This document shows positions 42,509 through 49,272 of a DNA stretch of 64,000 nucleotides, in pieces. Location of the stretch: the NCBI GenBank assembly GCA_041658565.1, contig JBAZZY010000005.1, positions 1-64,000 of the forward strand, read 5' to 3'. Position 1 is the stretch's first letter. Each line of letters begins with the position of its first letter. Source of the DNA: Actinomycetota bacterium. Lineage in GTDB: Bacteria > Actinomycetota > AC-67. The notes below the pieces were generated by a model. The model did not search any database. It saw nothing but the letters and a program-made list of their open reading frames with translations, and was not told where the DNA came from. A program made the position numbers and the translations under genes.

Positions 42509-43498
42509 ATACTGAGCACCCTGTCGTCCGGCGATCTCACGCTGCACCTCATGGACGGCGATGTCGCGGTGCGTCCTCGCACGGGCAACCTGGTGCGGCT
42601 GCCCCTCAAGGTCATCGGCGGCCGAGGGCCCGACGCTGCATCCCAAGCCTCCCCTGGGGCATTCAATGTCTTCGTCGACGCGGGGCCTCGGCTCACCGAA
42701 GCGCTCCGCGATCCTCCTCGGCGCGTAAAGGCGTTGGCGACGTCCACGGGCTTGCTGAAGCTTCGCTTCAAAGGCCTCATCGTCGACGTCGAGCGTCCTC
42801 TCGAGCTTCCTCAGCCACAGCGGCGAGGCCCGAGGCTCCGGGGGCTTTCCGAGCTGGTCGCCGAGGCACTCGTTGTTCATCCGATGAATCAGCTCCCGTC
42901 GCTGGAGAAGTTGCAGGAACTCTGCGCGGGAGCGCTCAAGAGCGGCCCGTCGATCGCGCAGATCCAGAAAGTGCTCGCGCGGCTGGAAGGCGAAGGCCTG
43001 CTCAAGGTCGATCGCGCGCGCGGGCGGCGATTCACTCGATACTTCGACGTCCGGCGCGGCGAGCTTCTGCGTCGATGGTCGCAGGAGTACCTCCCAGGGG
43101 TCACGCGGAGCGTGGCGCTCTACGTCACCGCCCGCGATCCCGACGCCGTCTTGTCACTGCTCGCCAAGGCCGACCTCCCGGGTCAGTGGGTTGTGGCAGG
43201 TCCGGCTGCCGCGCAACTGTGGAAGCCGACCCTGACCCGGACGCCTCCCGTCGAGATATTGGTGAACGATGATGCGTGGGAGCCTTCGATCGCGCTGGGT
43301 GAGCCGGTCGATGACGACGCCGCGAACCTGACCGTCCGCCGGCTCGCAGGCGGCCGGGCACCCCTGTGGTACGCGCATCATCGAACGCATGCCGGCGTTC
43401 CGATCATCTCCCCGGCACGGGCCTTCGTCGAAACCGCGTCGCGAGCCGGTCCTCGGCTCGACGAGCTCGCCGAGGCGCTGCTGGAGTCCATCACATGA
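42482..43498 (+). CDS. AbiEi-like winged-helix regulator (module 2)
   Basis: 338 residues. A winged HTH is visible at about 125-185 (MNQLPSLEKLQELCAGALKS, PSIAQIQKVLARLEGEGLLK) and the C-terminal part has QWVVAGPAAAQLWKP with a later VPIISPARAFVETASRAG, both like AbiEi. Unlike module 1 there is no clear nuclease-like domain; residues 1-110 are of unknown fold. The ATG is within the operator, so the protein probably represses itself. Stop overlaps the next gene (ATGA). Confidence 0.6.
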   Translation: MREISRVREILSTLSSGDLTLHLMDGDVAVRPRTGNLVRLPLKVIGGRGPDAASQASPGAFNVFVDAGPRLTEALRDPPRRVKALATSTGLLKLRFKGLIVDVERPLELPQPQRRGPRLRGLSELVAEALVVHPMNQLPSLEKLQELCAGALKSGPSIAQIQKVLARLEGEGLLKVDRARGRRFTRYFDVRRGELLRRWSQEYLPGVTRSVALYVTARDPDAVLSLLAKADLPGQWVVAGPAAAQLWKPTLTRTPPVEILVNDDAWEPSIALGEPVDDDAANLTVRRLAGGRAPLWYAHHRTHAGVPIISPARAFVETASRAGPRLDELAEALLESIT

Positions 43499-44355
43499 CC
43501 TACGACCCGGAGCTCACGCGCGCGGTTCGTCGCGCCCTGTACCGGTTGCGGTGGAAGCTTGGACGAGCCTGGGGCGAACGCGTCGTATTGGTCGGCGGCC
43601 TGGTTCCACCCTTCCTGGTTCCCGAGCCGGCACCGGGCGTGGCCGCGCACGTTGGCACCTCCGACATCGATCTCGCCGTGGGGGTGTTCGCCGCCGAGGA
43701 GGAGGCGTATGTCTCCCTCGTTCGAGCCGTGAAGGACTGCGGCTTCACCCAACGACAACCCGATGAACCCTCCTTCCGATGGTTCGCCATCCAAGACGAC
43801 ATCGAAGTCGTTCTGGAGATCCTGTGCCCGGAGGATGAGGAGATCCAGCGGCGCATCCGCAGGAAGGTCGAAGTCGATGGCGGCAGCGAACTCGCGGCGC
43901 TGCAGGTTCGAGGCGTGGAGTTGGCCGCCCGCGACTTCGTCGAAGTCGCCTTGGACGAAGAAGTGACAGAGCTCGGCGAACGCGGCGCGATCGGTCTTCG
44001 CGTAGTGGGCCCGACGACGCTGCTCGCGCTCAAGGCCCAGGCGCTCGCGGACATCGACAAGCCCAAGCACGCCTACGACATCGTGTGGCTGTGCGACGCA
44101 TGGCCCCACGACGCCGGCGAGCCACACGGCGCGGCCGCGCTCGCTCACGTCATCCAAGCCTCTGCCGTGCGAGGTGAGCCGTTCATCACCGAGTCACTGG
44201 CGACGATGCGAGCCCTGTTCGCTTCTCCCACCGCACCCGGACCCGTCGCGTACGCGCAGACCGTCGGGGGTGACTCGCCCAGGCTCGAGCAGCTCAGCCG
44301 TTACGCGAGCGGCTTGATCACCGGACTGCTCGATGCGATAGAACGAAGCGGATAG
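43495..44355 (+). CDS. AbiEii-like nucleotidyltransferase (toxin candidate, module 2)
   Basis: 286 residues. The nucleotidyltransferase motif reads VVLVGGLVPPFLV (Gly34-Gly35) and HVGTSDIDLAVGV with Asp57-x-Asp59. A C-terminal LLALKAQALADIDKPKHAYD matches the lysine/aspartate segment of AbiEii proteins. Coupled to the AbiEi-like gene. Sequence is clearly different from the module 1 enzyme. Confidence 0.68.
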   Translation: MTYDPELTRAVRRALYRLRWKLGRAWGERVVLVGGLVPPFLVPEPAPGVAAHVGTSDIDLAVGVFAAEEEAYVSLVRAVKDCGFTQRQPDEPSFRWFAIQDDIEVVLEILCPEDEEIQRRIRRKVEVDGGSELAALQVRGVELAARDFVEVALDEEVTELGERGAIGLRVVGPTTLLALKAQALADIDKPKHAYDIVWLCDAWPHDAGEPHGAAALAHVIQASAVRGEPFITESLATMRALFASPTAPGPVAYAQTVGGDSPRLEQLSRYASGLITGLLDAIERSG

Positions 44356-44501
44356 CAACTACCCGATCCCCGGACAGGTGCTGCGGAGGCGCGGTCTGCG
44401 AACCTCACCGGTCTTCGTCGGGGTCTGTTCAAACGATATGCGACGGGGCCAGCTTCTCAAGGCCCACGCCAAGCGGAGCGGAATCCGACATGGAAAATCC
44501 G

Positions 44502-44531
44502 TTGCCAGAGCGCCGTGCCTTCACCTACCAT
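44502..44531 (+). promoter_or_regulatory. Probable promoter ahead of the small ORF
   Basis: TTGCCA (44502-44507), 18 bp, TACCAT (44526-44531). A transcript from here would pass through a 48-residue ORF and stop at the terminator at 44714-44742. Confidence 0.4.
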
Positions 44532-44545
44532 TGCCGCGCTTACCT

Positions 44546-44692
44546 ATGAGCGAGGAAACGATGAGACGAGCACGCTTAGCTGAAGAGATGCGGCGCCTCG
44601 ATATCGAGGTTGCCTTCTCCGCGCGCGCCCTAAATAAGGGTCAACGCGCGGGTTGGCTGCACGCGCAGATCGGAGGTTTCGCGAAGAGGTAG
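44546..44692 (+). CDS. Possible small protein, 48 aa
   Basis: Charged, helical peptide beginning MSEETMRRARLAEEMRRLDI and ending GGFAKR. It lies about 10 nt after the predicted start of transcription and ends shortly before a terminator, which supports expression; there is no Shine-Dalgarno and no family I recognise. The rest of the 44356-44755 gap holds only the promoter and terminator. Confidence 0.35.
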   Translation: MSEETMRRARLAEEMRRLDIEVAFSARALNKGQRAGWLHAQIGGFAKR

Positions 44693-44713
44693 TTCGTCCT
44701 CGTTCCCGTTGAG

Positions 44714-44742
44714 GGCTCTCTTCGCGAAGAAGAGGGCCTTTT
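44714..44742 (+). terminator. Intrinsic terminator before the tRNA array
   Basis: Ten-bp stem GGCTCTCTTC/GAAGAGGGCC (one T-G wobble), 5-nt loop GCGAA, followed by TTTT. It separates module 2 from the tRNA genes, so the array must use its own promoter. Confidence 0.8.
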
Positions 44743-44755
44743 CGTTTGCCTTCGA

Positions 44756-44826
44756 ACGGGCGTGGCGTAGTGGGAGCGCGGCTGGCTCCAACCCAGCAGG
44801 CGGGGGTTCGATCCCTCCCGCCCGTG
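44756..44826 (+). tRNA. tRNA-Trp (CCA)
   Basis: Acceptor ACGGGCG/CGCCCGT, short 3-bp D stem, anticodon arm GCTGG-CTCCAAC-CCAGC, T arm GGGGG-TTCGATC-CCTCC, discriminator G. 71 nt, CCA not encoded directly after the discriminator. First tRNA of the array. Confidence 0.9.
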
Positions 44827-44844
44827 CACCGCCGCCTGCTCCAA

Positions 44845-44916
44845 CGAGATGTGGCGCAACGGTAGCGCACCGGATTTGGGATCCGGGGGTTGGGGGTTCG
44901 AGTCCCTCCGTCTCGA
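44845..44916 (+). tRNA. tRNA-Pro (TGG)
   Basis: Acceptor CGAGATG/CGTCTCG, D stem GCGC/GCGC, anticodon arm CCGGA-TTTGGGA-TCCGG, T loop TTCGAGT. 72 nt, 18 bp after tRNA-Trp. Confidence 0.9.
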
Positions 44917-44920
44917 CGAT

Positions 44921-44995
44921 GGGCCTGTAGCTCAAGGACGGAAGAGCGCCTGGTTTGCACCCAGGAGGCTGTCGGTTCGAATCCGACCGGGTCCA
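44921..44995 (+). tRNA. tRNA-Ala (TGC)
   Basis: Acceptor GGGCCTG/CGGGTCC with G-T and T-G wobbles, enlarged D loop, anticodon arm CCTGG-TTTGCAC-CCAGG, T arm GTCGG-TTCGAAT-CCGAC, discriminator A. 75 nt. Confidence 0.9.
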
Positions 44996-45032
44996 CGAAC
45001 GCAAGCACTTTGACAACTGCACAGCGCGACGA

Positions 45033-45105
45033 AGGCGCGTAGCTCAACGGCGAGAGCGTCCGTCTGATACGCGGAAGACAGGTGGTTCGACTCCACCCGC
45101 GCCTA
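45033..45105 (+). tRNA. tRNA-Ile (GAT)
   Basis: Perfect acceptor AGGCGCG/CGCGCCT, anticodon loop CTGATAC on stem TCCGT/GCGGA, T loop TTCGACT. 73 nt, 37 bp after tRNA-Ala. Confidence 0.9.
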
Positions 45106-45111
45106 CTGCAC

Positions 45112-45185
45112 ACGCCCGTAGCTCAACGGAGCAGAGCGCCAGGCTTCGAACCTGGAGGTTGGGAGTTCGAATCTCTCCGGGCGTG
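45112..45185 (+). tRNA. tRNA-Arg (TCG)
   Basis: Perfect acceptor ACGCCCG/CGGGCGT, anticodon arm CCAGG-CTTCGAA-CCTGG, T arm GGGAG-TTCGAAT-CTCTC, discriminator G. 74 nt. Confidence 0.9.
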
Positions 45186-45190
45186 CTCAT

Positions 45191-45264
45191 TGTCAGGTGG
45201 CGCAATCGGTAGCGCGGCGGATTGTTACTCCGCGTCCGTGCGGGTTCGAATCCCGCCCTGACAG
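45191..45264 (+). tRNA. tRNA-Asn (GTT)
   Basis: Perfect acceptor TGTCAGG/CCTGACA, anticodon arm GCGGA-TTGTTAC-TCCGC, T arm GCGGG-TTCGAAT-CCCGC. 74 nt, 5 bp after tRNA-Arg. Confidence 0.92.
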
Positions 45265-45271
45265 CCACCGG

Positions 45272-45343
45272 CCCGGGCTGGTGCAACTGGCAGCACGGCA
45301 CGCTCTGGACGTGCAGGTCGGGGTTCGAATCCTTGGCCCGGGG
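45272..45343 (+). tRNA. tRNA-Gln (CTG)
   Basis: Perfect acceptor CCCGGGC/GCCCGGG, anticodon arm GCACG-CTCTGGA-CGTGC, T loop TTCGAAT with two G-T pairs in the stem. 72 nt. Confidence 0.9.
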
Positions 45344-45349
45344 CTTCGA

Positions 45350-45421
45350 TGCGGGTGGTTGGGCGTGGCGCCCGGCGCGTCTCATAAGCGCGCGATGCGG
45401 GTTCGATCCCCGTGCCCGCTA
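45350..45421 (+). tRNA. tRNA-Met (CAT), atypical D arm
   Basis: Anticodon loop CTCATAA on CGCGT/GCGCG, T arm GCGGG-TTCGATC-CCCGT, acceptor GCGGGT/GCCCGC with a T-T first pair. The D arm is abnormal (GGGCG-TGG-CGCCC type hairpin) and position 8 is not T. It lacks the three G-C pairs of an initiator anticodon stem. CAT could also decode ATA after lysidine modification. Confidence 0.65.
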
Positions 45422-45428
45422 CTCAATT

Positions 45429-45499
45429 GGTTCCGTGGTGCAGTGGGAGCACTCCGGCTCGTCACGCCGGCGGCGCGGGTTCGATCCCCGCCGGAACCG
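45429..45499 (+). tRNA. tRNA-Asp (GTC), with C instead of U33
   Basis: Perfect acceptor GGTTCCG/CGGAACC and T arm GCGGG-TTCGATC-CCCGC. The anticodon arm is CCGGC-TCGTCAC-GCCGG, which places C before the GTC anticodon where U33 is nearly universal. 71 nt. Confidence 0.75.
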
Positions 45500-45506
45500 C
45501 GAACAT

Positions 45507-45578
45507 CGCCAGATAGCTCAGGAAGAAGAGCGCCCGGTTGAAGCCCGGGAGACGGAGGTGCGATTCCTTCTCTGGCGG
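45507..45578 (+). tRNA. tRNA-Phe (GAA), altered T loop
   Basis: Perfect acceptor CGCCAGA/TCTGGCG, anticodon arm CCCGG-TTGAAGC-CCGGG. The T loop is TGCGATT, so the usual T55 (pseudouridine) is G. 72 nt, 7 bp after tRNA-Asp. Confidence 0.78.
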
Positions 45579-45599
45579 CAAGAGATGCACGCTTTTCAT

Positions 45600-45671
45600 G
45601 CCGCGATGGCTCACACGGAAGAGCAGCTGTCTCGTAAACAGCAGGAGCAGGTTCGAGTCATGCACGCGGCT
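45600..45671 (+). tRNA. tRNA-Thr (CGT), mildly degenerate
   Basis: Acceptor GCCGCG/CGCGGC with a seventh-pair A-A mismatch, anticodon arm GCTGT-CTCGTAA-ACAGC, T arm GCAGG-TTCGAGT-CATGC with one G-A mismatch. 72 nt. Confidence 0.72.
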
Positions 45672-45689
45672 CGTCGGGACAACCCAGCA

Positions 45690-45778
45690 GCGCGCCCGCA
45701 TCACGGGCGACGTTCTGCGCATCGGTCCGACTTGGTGGCAACCACTAGTTGGGAATGGGTTCGAGTCCCTGTCCGCGC
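45690..45778 (+). tRNA. Possible degenerate tRNA at the end of the array
   Basis: GCGCG (45690) could pair with CGCGC (45774-45778), a D-like arm CGCA/TGCG follows, and GGGTTCGAGTCCC is a T-arm-like end. I could not place a normal anticodon arm, so this may be a decayed twelfth tRNA. Nothing else is recognisable up to the SPFH gene apart from another TTCAA-like T-loop echo near 45810. Confidence 0.3.
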
Positions 45779-45909
45779 ACGCTCGCAAGGGTCGGCGGGT
45801 CAAGCCGCAGCAGGTTCAAGGCTCTGCAGGTCTAGAACCTCCGCCTCGAGTCTGTGACCCTTCGAGCGTCGCGCAATTCGAAATCGACAACAAGAAAGGA
45901 GTGATGGCC

Positions 45910-46686
45910 ATGCAGCAGTTCCCGATGCGGCAGTTTCAGATGATGATGTTCGGCCCTCAGGCAGGCGTGCGTCGCGGCCCGTTCCTGAAGGTCACGATCT
46001 TCGAGTTCCAGCGCGGCATGCTCTACCGGCGCGGTCGCTTCGTGCGCGTGCTCGAGCCGGGCCGGTACTGGCTGCGGGCGCGCGACACGATCGTGCGCGC
46101 GATCGACATCCGGCCTGCGTTCGTGACGATCCCCGGTCAGGAGGTCCTGAGCGCCGACGGCATCACGCTCAAGGTCAGCGTCGCCGCGCAGTACGAGATC
46201 GCCGATCTCGACGTCGCGTTCAACAAGACGGCCGACGCGACGGCGGCGATGTATCTCGTGCTTCAGATGGCACTGCGCCAGATCGTCGGTCAGGCGAAGA
46301 TCGACGAGCTGCTCGAGACCCGCGCGCAGTTTGCCGAGCGGCTCACGACGATCGCCGTCGAGCCGGTCGCGGCGCTCGGCCTGCGACTGCTCGCCGCGGA
46401 CATCAAGGACATCATGTTCCCCGGCGAGCTGAAGAAGATCTTCGCGCAGGTGGTCCAGGCCAAGCAGGAGGGACTCGCCGCGCTCGAAAAGGCGCGTGGT
46501 GAGACGGCCGCGCTTCGCAACCTGGCAAACGCCGCGCGCGCGGTCCAGGAGAACCCGGCGCTGCTGCAGCTCCGGATGCTCCAGGCCGTCGCCGGTCAGC
46601 CGGGCAGCACGCTCGTGGTCGGCGTGCCGGGCGCGCTCCCGGTCATGCCGAAGAACGAGCGCGAGCCTCCGCGCGAGGCCGAGTGA
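45910..46686 (+). CDS. Slipin/SPFH-domain (stomatin-like) protein
   Basis: 258 residues. The SPFH domain is clear: FEFQRGMLYRRGRFVRVLEP, AIDIRPAFVTIPGQEVLSAD and MALRQIVGQAKIDELLETR, followed by a helical segment with Ala/Glu repeats (KQEGLAALEKARGETAAL). No N-terminal membrane helix is evident; the start is Met- and Gln-rich. SPFH proteins scaffold membrane microdomains and often accompany proteases. I chose ATG 45910 because AAGGAG lies 8 nt upstream; ATG 45904 is too close. A frameshifted second copy lies at 58165. Confidence 0.85.
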   Translation: MQQFPMRQFQMMMFGPQAGVRRGPFLKVTIFEFQRGMLYRRGRFVRVLEPGRYWLRARDTIVRAIDIRPAFVTIPGQEVLSADGITLKVSVAAQYEIADLDVAFNKTADATAAMYLVLQMALRQIVGQAKIDELLETRAQFAERLTTIAVEPVAALGLRLLAADIKDIMFPGELKKIFAQVVQAKQEGLAALEKARGETAALRNLANAARAVQENPALLQLRMLQAVAGQPGSTLVVGVPGALPVMPKNEREPPREAE

Positions 46687-46689
46687 GGA

Positions 46690-46725
46690 GGGCTGGGTCC
46701 GAGAGAAGCAGTCTCGGATCCAGCC
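46690..46725 (+). terminator. Long stable hairpin after the SPFH gene
   Basis: GGGCTGG-G-TCCGAGA / TCTCGGA-T-CCAGCCC with a 7-nt loop, a 15-nt arm with one mismatch (or G-T wobble). No T-run follows; it may terminate or process the transcript before the exonuclease gene. Confidence 0.55.
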
Positions 46726-46768
46726 CGCTCGCGCATGTGGTTCCCGACCAAACGAAAGAAGGTGAAAG

Positions 46769-47350
46769 ATGGCCGACGTGTACGCGGGCCTCGACTGTGA
46801 GATGACAGGCACAAATCTGGACGTGCATGACGTTTGCCAGATCGGCGTTTACCTGAACGGGCATGACCCATTCGTTTCAGACGTGCTTCCGAGTCGACCA
46901 CACATCTTCGACCCGAAGGCACTCGCCGTGAACGGGTTCACGCGAGACCGCCTTGAGGCCGCACCGTCCGCGGCGTTCGTGGATGCGCAGTTGCTCGCAT
47001 GGCTCGAACAGCGCCTCGAAGGCGCCGAAGCTCACCCCGTCGGATGGGGCGTGAGCTACTTCGACATGCCCTTCGTACGCAAGGCCCTGCCCGAGACGTG
47101 GCGGAGGCTCTCTCGCCGGTCGGTGGAGCTGACGTCCGTGTGCTTCGTCCTTGCCGGGAAGAAGGAGATCCTCGACACCGGCAAGGCCGGCCAGACCCTT
47201 GGATGGAGGGGTTGGAAACGCGCTTCGAAGCGCTTCGCCGAGGAACGACTCGCCGAGTTCTACGACCAACCACGCTGGCATGATGCCGGCTACGACGCAA
47301 CGGCCGCGTACTACTCTTTTGAGTTCCTCAAGCAAGCAGTTCACGGTTGA
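46769..47350 (+). CDS. DEDD-family 3'-5' exonuclease (DnaQ/oligoribonuclease-like)
   Basis: 193 residues. Exo I is AGLDCEMTGTN (Asp9, Glu11), Exo II is VGWGVSYFDMPFVRKAL, and Exo III is WHDAGYDATAAYY with His-x4-Asp, so the DEDDh set is complete. It should degrade DNA or RNA from the 3' end. Unusual relative to known oligoribonuclease is the insertion around residues 95-140. AAGGTG precedes the ATG by 5 nt. In this position after a tRNA array, trimming of tRNA or defence-related degradation is a guess. Confidence 0.78.
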   Translation: MADVYAGLDCEMTGTNLDVHDVCQIGVYLNGHDPFVSDVLPSRPHIFDPKALAVNGFTRDRLEAAPSAAFVDAQLLAWLEQRLEGAEAHPVGWGVSYFDMPFVRKALPETWRRLSRRSVELTSVCFVLAGKKEILDTGKAGQTLGWRGWKRASKRFAEERLAEFYDQPRWHDAGYDATAAYYSFEFLKQAVHG

Positions 47351-47569
47351 GTTTTCTATGTTGCGGGAGACTCGCTCCCTTCTCTTGAAACCATGGATAA
47401 CTGCCCGCATCTGCTTCCGCCATTGCGCCAAGTCTTGCACCACTCTCTCGCGGAATCGCTCGCACGCGCCCGGACCGAGCCGAACGAAGCCGGAATACAA
47501 ACCGTTGCTGACGTACACAAACGCAATTCGCGCGCACACCATCGCATTCATCAGGGCCAAGGTGAGGGC

Positions 47570-47638
47570 TCTTCAAAACCGGTGCGCCGGCCAACGCCGG
47601 TGGGTGGGTTCGATTCTCTCCGCCTCCGCTGTCTTCGC
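47570..47638 (+). repeat. Broken selenocysteine tRNA, 3' half
   Basis: From TCTTCAAAACCGGTG onward the sequence follows tRNA-Sec: anticodon TCA and 3' anticodon stem, a variable arm different from the complete copy (CCGG self-pairing), T arm GTGGGTTCGATTC and acceptor 3' strand CGCCTCC plus G. The 5' half is absent; the preceding bases belong to unrelated sequence. The rest of the 47351-47643 gap has no convincing gene. Confidence 0.85.
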
Positions 47639-47643
47639 GCGCG

Positions 47644-48276
47644 CTAGGTGCGGCGTTTGCACGCCAGGACGGGGCGTTTGGGGAGATGGCGCAGGCCCAT
47701 CCAGGCGAGCCCGGCGATGTGACTCGAGACGTCCTCGACCGAGGGCTTTCGGGTCTCGGTCCACCACTGGCCGACGAAGGTGACCATGCCGACGAGCGCG
47801 TGAGCATAGATCGGGGCGGCCTTGGTGTCGTAGCCGGCCTTCTTCAACTCGGCTGCGAAGATCTTCGACACTCGATCGGCCACGTCGTTCAGCAATCCCG
47901 ACATGCCGCCGGTCGCCGTCTCGACCGGAGCGTCGCGAGTGAGCACCGCAAATCCGTCGGGCTGCTCCTTGACGTAGGTGAGGAACGCAAGGGCCGCGCT
48001 TTCGAGCCGTTCTCTTGGAGTGCCTTCGGAGATCGCCTCGGTGATCCGCGCGACGACGTGCTCCATCTCGCGGTCGACGATGACGGCGTAGAGACCTTCC
48101 TTGCCTCCGAAGTGCTCGTACACGATCGGCTTGGAGATCTTGGCGCGGTCGGCGATCTCCTCGACGGACGCCGCCTCGAAGCCGCGCTCGGCGAACACGC
48201 GGCGGCCGACCTCGATGAGCTGCGCGCGTCGCGCGGAAGCCTTGAGGCGGCTCGGCTTGTCCTTGTCGTCCGGCAT
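47644..48276 (-). CDS. TetR-family transcriptional regulator
   Basis: 210 residues. HTH at about 17-62: LIEVGRRVFAERGFEAASVE, then EIADRAKISKPIVYEHFGGK. The ligand domain is variable and ends in a basic KRPVLACKRRT. Divergent from the alpha/beta-hydrolase operon; two palindromes sit in the shared 111-bp region and are the likely operators. Its stop lies just 5 bp beyond the broken tRNA-Sec. Confidence 0.88.
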   Translation of the reverse strand: MPDDKDKPSRLKASARRAQLIEVGRRVFAERGFEAASVEEIADRAKISKPIVYEHFGGKEGLYAVIVDREMEHVVARITEAISEGTPRERLESAALAFLTYVKEQPDGFAVLTRDAPVETATGGMSGLLNDVADRVSKIFAAELKKAGYDTKAAPIYAHALVGMVTFVGQWWTETRKPSVEDVSSHIAGLAWMGLRHLPKRPVLACKRRT

Positions 48277-48292
48277 CGGTTGACAAGCATAC

Positions 48293-48335
48293 TACGCGAG
48301 CGTAACCTACGGCTCCGTAAGTTACGCTCGCGTAA
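48293..48335. promoter_or_regulatory. Twin palindromic operators for the TetR protein
   Basis: TACGCGAGCGTA (48293-48304) and TTACGCTCGCGTAA (48322-48335). The two centres are 30 bp apart (three helical turns). Together they also form a long inverted repeat. The second site overlaps a -10-like TAATAT for the plus-strand operon, and TAGTAT (48290-48295 on the minus strand) overlaps the first. Confidence 0.8.
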
Positions 48336-48387
48336 TATCGACACGGCGGGCCGTCCGTCGCGCCCGCCGCGAATCGAGGTGAACGCC

Positions 48388-49272
48388 GTGGAAACAACCC
48401 ACGCGACCATCCACGGGAACCGCATCGGCTATCGGACGACGGGCCAAGGCCCCGCGATCGTCCTGATCCACGGGATGGCAGGCAGTTCCGAGACGTGGGA
48501 ACCGATCATGCCGGCCCTCGCAGCGCATGGGACGATCATCGCCCCGGATCTGCTGGGCCACGGCGCGTCCGCCAAGCCCCGCGGGGATTACTCGCTCGGG
48601 TCCCAAGCCGCCGGCATTCGCGACTTGCTCGTCGCACTGGGTCACGAGCGCGCGACGATCGTCGGGCATTCGCTCGGGGGCGGCATCGCAATGCAGTTCG
48701 CGTACCAGTTCCCCGAGAGGTGCGAACGACTCGCCCTCGTGTCCTCGGGCGGCCTCGGACGCGAGGTCAGCGTGCTGCTGCGGGCACTGTCCGTCCCGGG
48801 CGCCGAATACGTCCTCGCCGCCGGCTACGCGCCCTTCGTGCTGAAGGCGGGCGCCGCCGTCGCCTCATGGCTCGGCAAGCTCGGCCTGCGACCCGCTCCG
48901 GCCGCCGCCGAGATCTGGCGGAGCTACGCATCGCTGACCGATCCCGAGGCGCGCGCCGCGTTCATCCACACGCTCCGCGCCGTCGTGGACCTGGGCGGCC
49001 AGCGCGTGAGCGCGCGCGACCGTCTTTACCTGACGTCCGAGATGCCGACCCTGATCGTGTGGGGCGACGGCGATCCGTTCATCCCCGTCGCGCACGCGCT
49101 CGCCGCGCACGAGGCGATGCCCGGAAGCCGTCTGGAGATCCTGCCCGAATCCGGCCACTATCCGCATCGCGACGCGCCCGAGCGCTTCGCGGCACTGCTG
49201 TGCGACTTCCTGTCGCACACCGAGCCTGCCGCCGTTTCGGCGAACGCACTGCGCGCGGGTGGCGCGCGATGA
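48388..49272 (+). CDS. Alpha/beta-hydrolase
   Basis: 294 residues. The fold's landmarks are HGMAGSSETW (oxyanion), APDLLGHGAS, nucleophile Ser95 in IVGHSLGGGIA, the acid in IVWGDGDPFIP and the catalytic His in PESGHYPHRD. Substrate unknown (esterase, lipase or dehalogenase-like). GTG 48388 has GAGGTG upstream; GTG 48379 is an alternative. Coupled to the next gene (ATGA). Confidence 0.85.
   Translation: METTHATIHGNRIGYRTTGQGPAIVLIHGMAGSSETWEPIMPALAAHGTIIAPDLLGHGASAKPRGDYSLGSQAAGIRDLLVALGHERATIVGHSLGGGIAMQFAYQFPERCERLALVSSGGLGREVSVLLRALSVPGAEYVLAAGYAPFVLKAGAAVASWLGKLGLRPAPAAAEIWRSYASLTDPEARAAFIHTLRAVVDLGGQRVSARDRLYLTSEMPTLIVWGDGDPFIPVAHALAAHEAMPGSRLEILPESGHYPHRDAPERFAALLCDFLSHTEPAAVSANALRAGGAR

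Noticed and set aside
44756..45671. CRISPR array
   Set aside because: The regularly spaced GGTTCGAAT strings are tRNA T loops, each in a full cloverleaf.
45690..45778. A confident twelfth tRNA
   Set aside because: D- and T-like arms can be drawn but no acceptable anticodon arm; listed only as possible.
47328..47807. Minus-strand frame across the broken tRNA-Sec
   Set aside because: It crosses the exonuclease end, the tRNA fragment and the TetR gene; no family and no start signal.
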